Origin: Chitinophaga silvatica
Lineage (GTDB): Bacteria > Bacteroidota > Bacteroidia > Chitinophagales > Chitinophagaceae
Direction of reading: 5' to 3'
NCBI RefSeq assembly: GCF_003419895.1
Contig: NZ_QPMM01000007.1
Location: 186,001-250,000, forward strand
DNA length: 64,000 nucleotides
Positions 8,819-19,116 of this stretch are shown piece after piece. The position numbers and the translations under genes are program-made. Below the pieces are notes generated by a model. That model was not told where the DNA came from. It did not search any database and was given only the letters and a program-made list of their open reading frames with translations. How positions within the stretch are numbered: the first letter of the stretch is position 1; the number at the start of each line of letters is the position of its first letter.

Positions 8819-11800
8819 ATGAAACCAAATAAATCTACAATTCTTTATAAAATCCGCTTATCTGCCAAAATTGTATGCTGGATGCTTACAATGATGCTAC
8901 TTACGTTGGTGGGATCTGCGCAGCAGGCAAAAGTTACAGTTACTGGTACCGTAAGCGAAAAGGAAACAACTGAAGCAATGATGGGGGTGGGTATCTTAGA
9001 GGTGGTTGGAAAAACAACTAAAGCGATAGGAGTCACAGATGCGAAAGGAAATTTCTCCGTTCAGGTATCCCCTGATGCATCCCTTGTATTCCGCTTTATA
9101 GGATATAAGGAATATACTATAAAAGTCGGACAAGGCAGGCGCCTGGATATTCGCATGTCTGTTAAAGAAAACAAACTTACAGAAACAGTAATCATCGGAT
9201 ATCAGAGTAAAACCAGAGAACTTACTACTGGTAGCTCTATTCTGGTAAGTGGTAAAGATCTGCAGGATGTACCGGTATCCAACGTAGAACAATTATTGCA
9301 AGGTAGAGTACCGGGGCTGAATATTCAGAATAATACAGGTTCTCCCGGTGGTAGAGGTATGGTTGCAATCCGTGGTCTTTCTAATATTACCGTTACCGGT
9401 AGTGGTAGCAATTCCTTCCTTTCGCCAACTTCTCCTCTTTATGTAATTGATGGTGTGCCTGTTGATGCAGATGCTAACTTTACCTACGGATTCCAGACTC
9501 CCGGACCTGGGGTTAGCCCTCTGTCTCTTATCCCGCCTGAAGATATTCAAACCCTTGAAGTACTTAAAGATGCCCAGGCTACTGCATTGTATGGCTCCAG
9601 GGCGGCTTATGGTGTTATCGTTATTACTACCCGTCGTGGTAGCTCCAAAGTTCCGGTAGTACGATACACGGGTAACTACTTTATGGATACTCCTCCGAAG
9701 TTAAGAGAAACAGTGGGTGGTAACATGGAAAGACAAATCAGGATTAAAGAGATTATGCAGAATGGAAATTATAGCGATTGGTTGAAAATATCTCAAACTC
9801 CATTCCTGGCCGATAGTCTGAATCCTTATTACAATAGCTCAACTAACTGGCAGGGTATTTTTTACCGTACTACATATAACCAAACACATGATATAAATAT
9901 CAGCGGTGGTGATCCAACGTTCAATTACAAAACAGATCTTTCTTATTTCCACCAAAACGGTGTTATCAGAAATACAGGGTTCGACAGATATTCTATTAAC
10001 ACTAATATGAATTATCAGCCAACTCCTAAACTGAAGGTTTTTGCTATGCTAAACACGCAGGTTGGTAACAGGAAGTTAGGTAGTGGTAATGGATTATTAC
10101 AAACCGGAGTTGCCAACAATGGGCAAACTTCTTCACTGATGCCTGATCCATCTTTCTTCTTAAGTTCGTCTGACCTGTTAGGTGCACTGGAAGTACAGAA
10201 TAACAACAAAACCCTGAATGTTACCACTACTATAGATGCCAGTTATCAATTGATAGATGGACTTAGTATGGGCTCTAACATTAGTTATACTTACGCTTCC
10301 AATACCACCGATAAATTTACTCCTGCCGCCGCAAATAGCGACTACTCACAGGTAGAAGCATATGACGACAGAAATTTTACGCTGTATAATCGTAATAGCC
10401 TTACCTATTTCAAAAGCATCAACAAGAAGCACAACTTCACGTTAATGGGCTTTAATGAAATATATAACAGAGGTATGCAGGCCAGAATAATACGCCAGGA
10501 ACGTATGCCTAACGATCAGTACCAGGGGCCTTTAGGCTATGGTAAGGATGCATCAAAAGGAGGTGGATTATTAGGGAACTATTCTCAGGGCCATACAGCT
10601 TCGTTTGCCGGTACATTCTCTTATAACTTTAAGCAGAAATACGTATTGGATGCAAGTTATCGTATGGATGGTACTTCGGCTACCGGGTTTAAGGATCCTT
10701 ATTCTAAAAATCCTTCTATTGGTCTGAGGTGGAACTTTAGTAAGGAAAATGCGTTGATAGACAAAAACTGGCTGTCGTATGGTTCATTGCGCGGAAGCTG
10801 GGGGCAAAACATTGTACCAATGGCAGATCTGTTTGCAATCTATGGTACATATGCACCTAATGGTACTTATAACGGAAATCCAAGAATTGGTTCCAACTTC
10901 GATCAGATGCCTAATCCAGATCTGAAACCTACTACCACAACTCAGTATAATCTAGGTTTAGAGTCAGGATTCTTCAAAAGCAGAATTGAAGTAATATTTG
11001 ATATGTACTACAAGTCAGTGCTCAATCTTCTTCGTAGGAAGGATTTGCCTGATATAACCGGTTTCAAAAGTGTAATTACCAATGAAACTTCGCTGGTGAA
11101 TTATGGTTATGAGCTGGCATTGACTTTCAGACCTATTGTTAGTACTGTTCAATGGAGCATCAGCCTGAATGGTGCAATGAATAAAGACATCCTAACCCGT
11201 CTGCCTGGTGATGCCCGTCAGTTGATTCAATCTGAAAATAATCAAAACATCGTTTACCGGGTTGGTAGAAATTCATTGAGCAATTATCTGTTAACTACTA
11301 AAGGAGTATATGCCAATTTAGATGCGGTACCAGTTGATCCGGCAACCGGATTAAGGTATCATACTTTGGATGGAGTATTCTTTAAAGCCGGAGATCCATA
11401 CTGGGAAGACAGAGACGGCAACTATATTCTGGATAACAATGATTACACAATTGCCGGTAACTCACAACCATTGATAACAGGTGGTGTGCAATCGGTACTT
11501 AACTATAAGAATTTCAGTTTTACTATCAATGCATCCTATACTGCAAAAAGAGATATCATCAATGATGCATTGGTACAAAGATTACAGTATCTGGGCCAGC
11601 CATTTGACCAACGTTCGATTGTTGATTTCAATTCCATTAATTACTGGAAAGCATATGGCAATGATGCATCTTACCCTAATCCTTTCGATTATACAAGAGC
11701 TGGTGCCGTTCAACCATTCAGAGGAGATCAGACATTATTCCAGGAAGATGGTTCTTACTTCAAAATCAACACAATCACAATTGGATATATACTGAATAAA

Positions 11801-11980
11801 AATCTGACGCACAGATATGGACTCAATACTGTGCGCTTTTATCTGACTTGTAATAATGTAAAAACGTTTAGCAATTATTCTGGTCCTAACCCTGAAAACG
11901 TATCTGCGTTGGGAAGAGATCAGTCTAATGGTTATCCTATCCCTCGTTCCTGGAACTTTGGGCTTAACGTACAGTTTTAA
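8819..11980 (+). CDS. SusC/RagA-family TonB-linked outer membrane protein
   Basis: A 1053-residue TonB-dependent transporter of the full SusC type. It has a signal peptide (to about residue 35), a CarboxypepD_reg-like domain (about 38-120, VTVTGTVSEKETTEAMMGVGI), a plug with PLYVIDGVPVD and LEVLKDAQATALYGSRAAYGV, and a barrel ending in LNVQF. It is the second SusC of this operon. It follows the DUF5007-like gene by 48 bases, the widest gap in the run, so a secondary promoter could sit there, but none is obvious. The paired SusD begins 28 bases after it. Substrate unknown. Confidence 0.95.
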   Translation: MKPNKSTILYKIRLSAKIVCWMLTMMLLTLVGSAQQAKVTVTGTVSEKETTEAMMGVGILEVVGKTTKAIGVTDAKGNFSVQVSPDASLVFRFIGYKEYTIKVGQGRRLDIRMSVKENKLTETVIIGYQSKTRELTTGSSILVSGKDLQDVPVSNVEQLLQGRVPGLNIQNNTGSPGGRGMVAIRGLSNITVTGSGSNSFLSPTSPLYVIDGVPVDADANFTYGFQTPGPGVSPLSLIPPEDIQTLEVLKDAQATALYGSRAAYGVIVITTRRGSSKVPVVRYTGNYFMDTPPKLRETVGGNMERQIRIKEIMQNGNYSDWLKISQTPFLADSLNPYYNSSTNWQGIFYRTTYNQTHDINISGGDPTFNYKTDLSYFHQNGVIRNTGFDRYSINTNMNYQPTPKLKVFAMLNTQVGNRKLGSGNGLLQTGVANNGQTSSLMPDPSFFLSSSDLLGALEVQNNNKTLNVTTTIDASYQLIDGLSMGSNISYTYASNTTDKFTPAAANSDYSQVEAYDDRNFTLYNRNSLTYFKSINKKHNFTLMGFNEIYNRGMQARIIRQERMPNDQYQGPLGYGKDASKGGGLLGNYSQGHTASFAGTFSYNFKQKYVLDASYRMDGTSATGFKDPYSKNPSIGLRWNFSKENALIDKNWLSYGSLRGSWGQNIVPMADLFAIYGTYAPNGTYNGNPRIGSNFDQMPNPDLKPTTTTQYNLGLESGFFKSRIEVIFDMYYKSVLNLLRRKDLPDITGFKSVITNETSLVNYGYELALTFRPIVSTVQWSISLNGAMNKDILTRLPGDARQLIQSENNQNIVYRVGRNSLSNYLLTTKGVYANLDAVPVDPATGLRYHTLDGVFFKAGDPYWEDRDGNYILDNNDYTIAGNSQPLITGGVQSVLNYKNFSFTINASYTAKRDIINDALVQRLQYLGQPFDQRSIVDFNSINYWKAYGNDASYPNPFDYTRAGAVQPFRGDQTLFQEDGSYFKINTITIGYILNKNLTHRYGLNTVRFYLTCNNVKTFSNYSGPNPENVSALGRDQSNGYPIPRSWNFGLNVQF

Positions 11981-12008
11981 GATAATTTTTACCTAAAAGA
12001 AATTGAAC

Positions 12009-13517
12009 ATGCATCGCAAGATTATCTGTTTACTAGCACTGCTGCTGATCGGACAAAGCAGTTGCAAGAAATTCCTGGACGTAAAACCATTGGACAAACT
12101 TTCAGGAAATGCTTTTTTACAAACAAAGGAAGATGTTGAAAATAATCTTTGGGATACTTACGGATTACTACGTGATAAATTAGGGTCCTGTCCTTTTCTG
12201 CCAAATGCAGGTGATGTCAGATCCGGAATGATGGCGGAAGCGCCGGAAACTAAAGATCGTAACTACGTACACTTTGTTTCGCAAAACGACCTGGCCACAT
12301 TTATTGCTCTACGCGGTAATGACGGATTGTATCATTGGGGAGAGCTTACAAAATGGCAAGGGTTTTATAAAGTGATTCAGGCAGCCAATAACCTTTATTA
12401 TGAGCTGGGAGTCAGAAAAATTGGGGGCGCAACGGATGCCCAGATTAAAGGATTTAAAGCTGAAGCTGTATTTCTGCGTTGTATCTCTTATTGGTTGATG
12501 ATCAGAGTATGGGGAGATGTTCCTTATTTTACTGATGCCTATCATATAGATCCATTACCCAGAGAAAAGATGGTTACAGTGGCAAAAAATTGTTTGGATG
12601 ATCTGATGAAAGTAAAAGATGATTTGCCATGGACTTATAATAATGCAGCCTATGTTGGTGTAAGAGCAACTAAAGGGGCCTTGCTGACTTTAATTATGGA
12701 GCTCGATGCCTGGAATGCAGGATTTGATAAAGCAAATGCTAAAAAATATTTTCAACAATCAGTTGATGTCGGAACAGAGCTGGTAAATAGCAAACAGTAT
12801 GATTTGCTCCAGTTAAGCGAATATCGCCAGTTGTTTCAAGGTCGTACTAAAGAAAGTTTGTTTGAAATAGCACAGAACTCAAACTATAATGAAATTATTC
12901 GTTATAATACTTTTTCAGATTTGGTGTTACACTTCCCGTATAAACGACCTGTGGCAACCCACCAATGGAGCTATTCATATTACAGGGCATCTTTTCTGAC
13001 AATGCTTTTCCCTCCCGGATTACCAGATGGTAGAGTGCAGGCCTGGTTTGATGAAAATATGTTTGCAGACAATGGAGATTTCCAATATCTGAAGTTTATT
13101 AATGTCTATGCAATCACAGATCAGGAAGATTATAACCCGGATGGTAATGTAATTATTTTCAGATATGCTGATGCGTTATTACTACTGGCAGAAGCCCTGG
13201 CTGAAGTAGGAGGAAGAGATGATGAGGCAATGGCAAAAATGAACCTGGTGAGACAACGTGCGTTAGCTTCTCCGGTAACCGGAGTAACAGGGGATGAACT
13301 TAAAGAAGCCATTTTTGCTGAAAGAGCCAGAGAATTAATGGGAGAAGGGCACTATTACTTTGATCTGCTCCGAACCGGTAGAATCTTCAGTGCAAAATGG
13401 TGCTATTATCCACTTACCCAGCTGCAATTTGATCAGGGAGGATGGACCTGGCCGTTGGATGCTTCTGTGCAAAATCAAAATCCGTTTATCCAACTTAACA
13501 CCTTTTGGTTAAAGTAA
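12009..13517 (+). CDS. SusD/RagB-family nutrient-binding lipoprotein
   Basis: A 502-residue SusD homologue. The start chosen is ATG at 12009, which places the lipobox Cys at residue 19 (GQSSC-KKFLD); an in-frame TTG six bases upstream is less likely. The family helices around FLRCISYWLMIRVWGDVPYF and the C-terminal ERARELMGEGHYYFDLLR motif are present. It pairs with the SusC just upstream. A second SusCD pair in one operon implies either two ligands or two size classes of one ligand (inference). The following FAS1 gene starts 12 bases later, repeating the SusC-SusD-FAS1 order of the first half. Confidence 0.94.
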   Translation: MHRKIICLLALLLIGQSSCKKFLDVKPLDKLSGNAFLQTKEDVENNLWDTYGLLRDKLGSCPFLPNAGDVRSGMMAEAPETKDRNYVHFVSQNDLATFIALRGNDGLYHWGELTKWQGFYKVIQAANNLYYELGVRKIGGATDAQIKGFKAEAVFLRCISYWLMIRVWGDVPYFTDAYHIDPLPREKMVTVAKNCLDDLMKVKDDLPWTYNNAAYVGVRATKGALLTLIMELDAWNAGFDKANAKKYFQQSVDVGTELVNSKQYDLLQLSEYRQLFQGRTKESLFEIAQNSNYNEIIRYNTFSDLVLHFPYKRPVATHQWSYSYYRASFLTMLFPPGLPDGRVQAWFDENMFADNGDFQYLKFINVYAITDQEDYNPDGNVIIFRYADALLLLAEALAEVGGRDDEAMAKMNLVRQRALASPVTGVTGDELKEAIFAERARELMGEGHYYFDLLRTGRIFSAKWCYYPLTQLQFDQGGWTWPLDASVQNQNPFIQLNTFWLK

Positions 13518-13529
13518 AAATCAGCAACT

Positions 13530-14246
13530 ATGCGTTTACGTAAAAAATATCTATTAATCCTGATCATTGCAATTGCGGGCATTTCAGCTTGTCAGAAAGA
13601 GAAGGATTATTATCTCGATTCCGGACTTGCAAATCCATATTTTAAAGGATCGGTGCTAGACTATCTGAATGCGCAACCATTTTTGTTCGATTCGGTAGCT
13701 ACGGTTGTGAATCTGGCAGGTATGGATAGTCTTTTTAAATCTGATAAAATTACTTTCTTTTCACCAACTGATTACAGCATTAGCAATCTGATTATTTTCA
13801 CAAATCAGGTTTTATATACTAATGGATATGACACTATCCGTGCTTTAAATGAGATACCAGCTCCAATTTGGAGAAAATATTTGAGTTGCTATCTGTTTCA
13901 TGGTGCAAATCAGCTTAAAGATTATCCACAGATCGATTACAATTTATTAATCAATTATCCGGGTCAGACCTATTATTCCTGGGATAAACAACCAATGAAT
14001 ATCGGAGTGATTTATAATGATGCCAATGGTGTGAAATATGTGGGATACAGGCAGCTGAGTCTGGCATACATACCTGATATATCAAATCCAACGCAGGGAT
14101 GGAAATATTCTTACGTAGCATCCTGCAATATATTAACAGATAATGGAGTAGTACATGTACTTAGTTCCCAACACGCTTACTTTGGTTTTGACCCTATTAA
14201 GTTTGCATTGGATGTACAGGCTGCAATTAATTCATCTGGTAAATAA
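13530..14246 (+). CDS. Fasciclin (FAS1)-domain lipoprotein
   Basis: A 238-residue lipoprotein with lipobox Cys21 (AGISAC-QKEK). A single FAS1-type domain fills the mature protein: an N-terminal SVLDYLNAQPFLFDSVATVV helix, the DKITFFSPTDYSI strand that corresponds to the FAS1 H1 box, and a NILTDNGVVHVLSS segment near the end, the H2-like box. Unlike the FAS1 protein of the first half it carries no CBM. It likely acts as a surface adhesion or protein-protein contact module next to SusCD (inference). The next gene starts 13 bases downstream. Confidence 0.8.
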   Translation: MRLRKKYLLILIIAIAGISACQKEKDYYLDSGLANPYFKGSVLDYLNAQPFLFDSVATVVNLAGMDSLFKSDKITFFSPTDYSISNLIIFTNQVLYTNGYDTIRALNEIPAPIWRKYLSCYLFHGANQLKDYPQIDYNLLINYPGQTYYSWDKQPMNIGVIYNDANGVKYVGYRQLSLAYIPDISNPTQGWKYSYVASCNILTDNGVVHVLSSQHAYFGFDPIKFALDVQAAINSSGK

Positions 14247-14259
14247 TTTATTAAACGTT

Positions 14260-15858
14260 ATGCAAAAGAGCCGTAATAATTGTTACCTGTTGTTGATGGT
14301 GTTGAGCTTTCTCATTCTAAACAGCAGTTGTACAACAAAAGATAAAGTTTATTCAGATCCGTATGCAGGTGGCCGTCCGGCATTGGGAATTAAAATGAGT
14401 ACAGATTATCCGGAACCCAGACTGGGAGCTCCCGGAAGTATCGTAAAATATAAAGCTACAGGGCTGGTGCCTTATAAGAATTCCATCACCTTTTTATTGA
14501 ATAATGAGGTAGCTGAAATAGTAGGCATCGATAGCACAGGTATTCAGATCAAGGTGCCGGAAAATGCCAGCACCGGCGTTGGTGCAATTTCAATTGACGA
14601 TAGAGTGGTATTCGGACCTGTATTCCGGGTAACAGGTAATGTGTCTGCAGATAATACATTTAAAGCTCAGGTTGGAGCAGATAATTATATCAGTGGGGTA
14701 CTGCCATTACCAGATGGGCGCATGATCTTAGTAGGAAGTTTTTCCGACTATGAAAAGAAAGGAACAGTAAAGCCTCTGAACCGTATCCTGCTTACTTCTA
14801 AAGATGGAGAGCTGGATCGTTCCCTCGTTACAGAAAATGGTGTAGGTGGTTACCTGACCACTATTGCCACCCTGCCTAATGGAAAATTTGTAATCGGAGG
14901 TGGTTTTTCTTCCTACAATATCCATCTGGGTGAAGTTAGTAACATAACAGTTCTTAACACTAATGGTACTTTGGATAGTATGATTGTAAGAACCTTTATG
15001 GATCAGGATACGGTTCCTGCTTTCAATGGAGGTGTGGATGGAAGTATCTCTAAATTATTTACCCGGGGGAATATGATAACGGCGGTCGGTAGTTTTAATT
15101 ACTATCTGCAAAGGGTGTACGGATATGGCGATTATAGAGGACGACGCGACTCACTGGCAATAGATTCAGTTAGAATTAAGAATATGGTACGATTCTTTGC
15201 CGACGGGTCTCTGGATTCCTCTTTTAATTATAATCTGTTAACACATAAAAGCTATGACGGACCAAATGGGCCAATAATCGATGCATTGATGCAGGATGAC
15301 GGGAAGGTAATATTAGTAGGTCGTTTTACTAAGTATAATAATGAGACAGTAAATAATATTGTGCGCATCAATGACGACGGGAGTATAGACCGCACTTTTA
15401 AAACCGGTAACGGCGCAGATCAGTACATTTCATCTATCAAATATAATAAAGCTACCCGCCGCTTTACGCTGGCGGGAGCTTTTAATGTCTTCGACGGACA
15501 TGAACAGAATGGCCTAGCCCTGATCAATGAAGATGGTTCATTGGATAATACATTTAAAGGAGCGACGAAGAATAATATAGATTCTTATGTTTTTGCCTCT
15601 CAGCTTTCGAATGGCTGGCTTGTGGTTAGTGGTTATTTCAGAAGTTATGGCGGAGTTCATAGAGGGAACTTTATGATCCTCGATCAGCAAGGTGCATTAT
15701 TGAAAGGATATAATACCAACGGTGACCTGGAAGGTGTTGTAACTAACGTACTGGAAACAAAGAATTTTTCGGGTCAGATACAACTCTTGCTCACAGGTGG
15801 TTTTAGCAAATTGGATGAACAACCTGTAGGTAACATTACCAGGCTTTTATTAAAATGA
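14260..15858 (+). CDS. Lipoprotein with DUF5008/IPT-like domain and delta-60 (DUF5122) propeller
   Basis: A 532-residue lipoprotein. The start at ATG 14260 gives a proper signal with lipobox Cys24 (LNSSC-TTKD); the open frame extends further upstream only by overlapping the FAS1 gene. Residues about 50-130 resemble an IPT/TIG-like DUF5008 domain (GSIVKYKATGL, ITFLLNNEVAEIV). The rest consists of repeats of the delta-60 type, in which an NxDGSxDxTF strand recurs (for example INDDGSIDRTFKTGNG and INEDGSLDNTFKG), predicted to fold as a beta-propeller. No enzymatic residues are evident; binding is the likely role. Its stop overlaps the next start by four bases. Confidence 0.78.
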   Translation: MQKSRNNCYLLLMVLSFLILNSSCTTKDKVYSDPYAGGRPALGIKMSTDYPEPRLGAPGSIVKYKATGLVPYKNSITFLLNNEVAEIVGIDSTGIQIKVPENASTGVGAISIDDRVVFGPVFRVTGNVSADNTFKAQVGADNYISGVLPLPDGRMILVGSFSDYEKKGTVKPLNRILLTSKDGELDRSLVTENGVGGYLTTIATLPNGKFVIGGGFSSYNIHLGEVSNITVLNTNGTLDSMIVRTFMDQDTVPAFNGGVDGSISKLFTRGNMITAVGSFNYYLQRVYGYGDYRGRRDSLAIDSVRIKNMVRFFADGSLDSSFNYNLLTHKSYDGPNGPIIDALMQDDGKVILVGRFTKYNNETVNNIVRINDDGSIDRTFKTGNGADQYISSIKYNKATRRFTLAGAFNVFDGHEQNGLALINEDGSLDNTFKGATKNNIDSYVFASQLSNGWLVVSGYFRSYGGVHRGNFMILDQQGALLKGYNTNGDLEGVVTNVLETKNFSGQIQLLLTGGFSKLDEQPVGNITRLLLK

Positions 15859-17630
15859 TTAATTCCCAGAACATGCAGAAATATAATTGGATATCGAAAG
15901 GAAGAACACTGCTGTTGCTTACACTAAGCTCCGTACTTTGGATGGCTTGTAATAAAGGGTTTGAAAGAGTTTTGCCCCCAGGCAATAACAATGATACAAC
16001 CAGAGCGATCATCAAACAGGCTAAAGTTTTGATGGTGATACTCGATGGAGCAAGAGGACAATCGGTTCGCGATTTAAACAGCACTAATATCTCAGCACTT
16101 ACAGATCATTCCATCTATGCCTGGAATTCTATCTCTGATGCAGATATCAATAGCTATACTACCTACGCAGATATATTTACTGGTGTTACAAAAGATAAGC
16201 ACTCAGTAGGGGCAGATCTTAATAATACCAACTTAAAGAATTTCCCTTCATTCTTTAAATATATTAAAGCCCGTCAACCATCCATAAGAATTGCCACTTA
16301 TACAACGGTTGATGGAATCGGAGATAAAATTATCACTGATTCAGATGATAACAGGCTGTTTGCTAATGATGATAACGGAGCAACCCAGGCTGCACTCACG
16401 GAATTGGGAAATGATAGTGCCGGTGTAGTGGTGGTACAGTACAGTAACATTAATAAACAAGGAAAGCAGTTTGGGTATGACTTATCATCTCCCCAATATA
16501 AAAACGCTTTGTTACAGGCTGATGATGATTTAGGAAAGATGCTGAATATCATAAAAGCGCGTAAATCCTATCTTCAGGAGAAATGGATGGTGGTTGTAAT
16601 GTCGAGCCATGGCGGACCTTTTGCTATTTCACCAGACGACGATGACCATACTATTTTAAGTAATCCTGCTGTCAACAACTTTGTGCTTTATTATACCCAG
16701 GATTATCTCCCATCCTTTATAGATAAGCCTTACACCGGAAATCGATATATCGGTAAAGCGGTACACTTAGTTGGGAATGATGCGAATGCTGTATATGCAA
16801 CAGTTAATGATACAAAAAACTTTGACTTTAGTGAAAAACAAAGCCTGACTATAGAAATGAAGATTAAAGTGATGCCAGGGGCAAATGGAGACTATAGTTA
16901 CTCCAATACTTCCATCCTGGCTAAAAGAGCTTCACTTGATGCAGGAATTGTAGGATGGGCGATTGTATTGAATCAGAAAGGCTGGCAAATAAACATTGGG
17001 CAGAATGCGCCAGGAAGAACCAATAATATTATTGTAGGTGGTGCTGATATAAGTGATGGAAACTGGCACGATATCGCGGTAGCTATCGTAACGGATACGA
17101 TGAATAATAATTCACGTACTGTAAGAACATATACAGATGGAAAGGCCAATAATACCTCAGATATTACCGGTTCCGGCAATCTAAATAATACAGCTCCCCT
17201 TACATTGGGGTACCTTCCTTACATAGGAAGTTATCCTGCTCCGGATGCCTATGTTACAGAAGTTAAGATTTTCCTGGCTGCAGCAACTGATAAGATTATA
17301 TCAGATTATGCCTGCCAGACATTTATGACAAAAAGCCATCCGTTGTATGATCAGTCGATCGGCTATTGGCCGGCAACCGATGGGCAGGGCGCAATACTGA
17401 AAGATCAAAGTGGTTCGGTGGCTAATTTGCAGATTCATGGAACCTATAGCTGGCTTGGATTTAATAACCTCATCTGTCCTGCCGCTCCAAATAACGTAGC
17501 TCAAACTATGCCACAGTCTATAGATGTATGCCGCCAGGTAATGGACTGGTTGCAGGTATCCGTAGATCCACGCTGGAATTTAGATGGGAAGGTATGGACT
17601 ACCCGTTATGTAAGTATGAATAATAACTAA
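15855..17630 (+). CDS. Alkaline phosphatase-fold lipoprotein with LamG-like DUF4983 domain
   Basis: A 591-residue lipoprotein (Cys32, LWMAC-NKG). Residues about 55-285 follow the alkaline phosphatase/phosphodiesterase superfamily: VLMVILDGARG (Asp64), a TTYADIFTG segment (Thr102/103, nucleophile region) and VVMSSHGG (His252). Residues about 295-490 form a LamG/concanavalin-like sandwich, and the C-terminus fits DUF4983. Where active family members have D-x-x-G-H the sequence reads NINKQGKQFG, and the DHG motif is SHG, so at least three metal ligands appear replaced. The protein may therefore be a binding protein rather than an active hydrolase (inference). The start overlaps the preceding stop at ATGA. 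Confidence 0.75.
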   Translation: MINSQNMQKYNWISKGRTLLLLTLSSVLWMACNKGFERVLPPGNNNDTTRAIIKQAKVLMVILDGARGQSVRDLNSTNISALTDHSIYAWNSISDADINSYTTYADIFTGVTKDKHSVGADLNNTNLKNFPSFFKYIKARQPSIRIATYTTVDGIGDKIITDSDDNRLFANDDNGATQAALTELGNDSAGVVVVQYSNINKQGKQFGYDLSSPQYKNALLQADDDLGKMLNIIKARKSYLQEKWMVVVMSSHGGPFAISPDDDDHTILSNPAVNNFVLYYTQDYLPSFIDKPYTGNRYIGKAVHLVGNDANAVYATVNDTKNFDFSEKQSLTIEMKIKVMPGANGDYSYSNTSILAKRASLDAGIVGWAIVLNQKGWQINIGQNAPGRTNNIIVGGADISDGNWHDIAVAIVTDTMNNNSRTVRTYTDGKANNTSDITGSGNLNNTAPLTLGYLPYIGSYPAPDAYVTEVKIFLAAATDKIISDYACQTFMTKSHPLYDQSIGYWPATDGQGAILKDQSGSVANLQIHGTYSWLGFNNLICPAAPNNVAQTMPQSIDVCRQVMDWLQVSVDPRWNLDGKVWTTRYVSMNNN

Positions 17631-17654
17631 CCAGATTACCTTAAAGATATCAGG

Positions 17655-19106
17655 ATGATAAATACTAAAATATTCTCTTTACCATTGCTACTGGCATTTG
17701 TTGCTATAGCTAACCAATCCTGTAAAAGGGATGATATCAAGGGAGAACAAATTAATGTACAAAAGGTTAATGCTGCCCTGTCAAGCAACAATGGCGTAAT
17801 TAGCATCCCGGCAGGAGATACCAGTTACACAAAAGATGCACTGACGGTAGATATTCCCATGAGTATACAGCTCTCTGATGCTGCCCCTTCAAGGTTTGAT
17901 ATTGGTATTGGTGTTAACAACGATACCATTAACAATATGATTGCTAACGGAACGCTCAACAATGCTGTGCTACTTTCAGCAGAAGAGTATTCCTTGCCTT
18001 ACCTGATTAACATCCCATTTGGGGTCGACAAAGCAACCTTCTCATTAAAAGTTAATCTGGGAGCTTTTGAAAAATATTATGGTAAAAATCTGGTGGTGGC
18101 AGTAGAGTTGAAAGATCCATCAAAAAATAATGCACTGGATGAAAAGAAGAAAACAGTAATTGTTCAGATCAGTACAACCGCCATTGTACCAATAGATCAG
18201 ATCCATTATGTCTACTTTACTGATTATGGTAAGACGATTAGCGTACCAGTAGATAAACCTAAAAACTACACCGTAGGAATAGGCATTCTGCAGGTACCAT
18301 TAAGCGTGAGTTATACCAGTACAGCAGGAAAATCGTTTTATTTGAAATTAAGCCCTAACCAGGATACCGTTTCAAAACTGATTACTGCCGGAGCACTACC
18401 CAATACAGTAGCTCTTACGGGGGCCGACATCACCCTTCCAGATTCCATTGCCTTCAAAGACTTTAATAATTCACTCAGCTTCCCGGTAAATGTAAATCTA
18501 TCATCCCTATTGGTAAATCCCGGGAAGAAAGCAGCATTGGCAATAGACCTTATAGATCCGAGTGTTTATAAGCTCGACTCGGCCAGGCGTACAATGGTTG
18601 TAGTTGTAGATCCCGAAGGGTTGAAGTATAACCCTTACTATGGAACACCGTTGCAGCTCCCTGCTGCCATTGGTAGCTCAGTTACACTGAAGGCCGCAGA
18701 TTTCGATCTGGGTGGTGAAGGCTGGGGATATCATGATGGTACCCCTAATAACATTCCGGGAACATACCGTCCGAATGAAGGTGTAGATATTGAAAATAAC
18801 GGAGGCAACATTGGTTTTACAGAAAATGGAGAGTGGTTAAAATATACCATCGAGGCCCCGGTAGATGGAGAGTGGGATATCGCCATCGCTATTACTACTC
18901 CTAATGGCGGCGACAGAGGATTGCATGTTGAAATTGATGATGTAAACCAGACAGGCAGAATTCCATTTACCAGCACTGGTGGCTGGGGTAACTGGACTTA
19001 CCTGCATGGCACATTGAAAATGACAGCAGGTAAACATCTGATGAAATTTGTTTGGGAAACAGGAGATACTAACTTAAGAGATTACATATTTACCAGAAAG
19101 AAATAG
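17655..19106 (+). CDS. DUF1735 lipoprotein with C-terminal CBM6-like domain
   Basis: A 483-residue lipoprotein with lipobox Cys23 (NQSC-KRDD). Two consecutive DUF1735-type beta-sandwich domains are seen (about residues 30-175 and 180-325), each with a LPDT/NDT-type helix followed by a YSLP or ITLP strand. A CBM6-like module closes the protein (about 345-483): GGEGWGYHDGTPNN, then GVDIENNGG and ENGEWLKYTI, closely parallel to the two modules in the FAS1 protein at 6057. DUF1735 proteins act as surface glycan-binding components beside SusCD. It is the last gene of the operon; a strong hairpin follows 10 bases after the stop. Confidence 0.84.
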   Translation: MINTKIFSLPLLLAFVAIANQSCKRDDIKGEQINVQKVNAALSSNNGVISIPAGDTSYTKDALTVDIPMSIQLSDAAPSRFDIGIGVNNDTINNMIANGTLNNAVLLSAEEYSLPYLINIPFGVDKATFSLKVNLGAFEKYYGKNLVVAVELKDPSKNNALDEKKKTVIVQISTTAIVPIDQIHYVYFTDYGKTISVPVDKPKNYTVGIGILQVPLSVSYTSTAGKSFYLKLSPNQDTVSKLITAGALPNTVALTGADITLPDSIAFKDFNNSLSFPVNVNLSSLLVNPGKKAALAIDLIDPSVYKLDSARRTMVVVVDPEGLKYNPYYGTPLQLPAAIGSSVTLKAADFDLGGEGWGYHDGTPNNIPGTYRPNEGVDIENNGGNIGFTENGEWLKYTIEAPVDGEWDIAIAITTPNGGDRGLHVEIDDVNQTGRIPFTSTGGWGNWTYLHGTLKMTAGKHLMKFVWETGDTNLRDYIFTRKK

Positions 19107-19116
19107 TTCACTATAC

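Noticed and set aside
14155..14259. A longer N-terminus for the propeller lipoprotein starting inside the FAS1 gene
   Set aside because: It would overlap the FAS1 gene by about 90 bases and bury the lipoprotein signal; ATG 14260 gives a proper lipobox.
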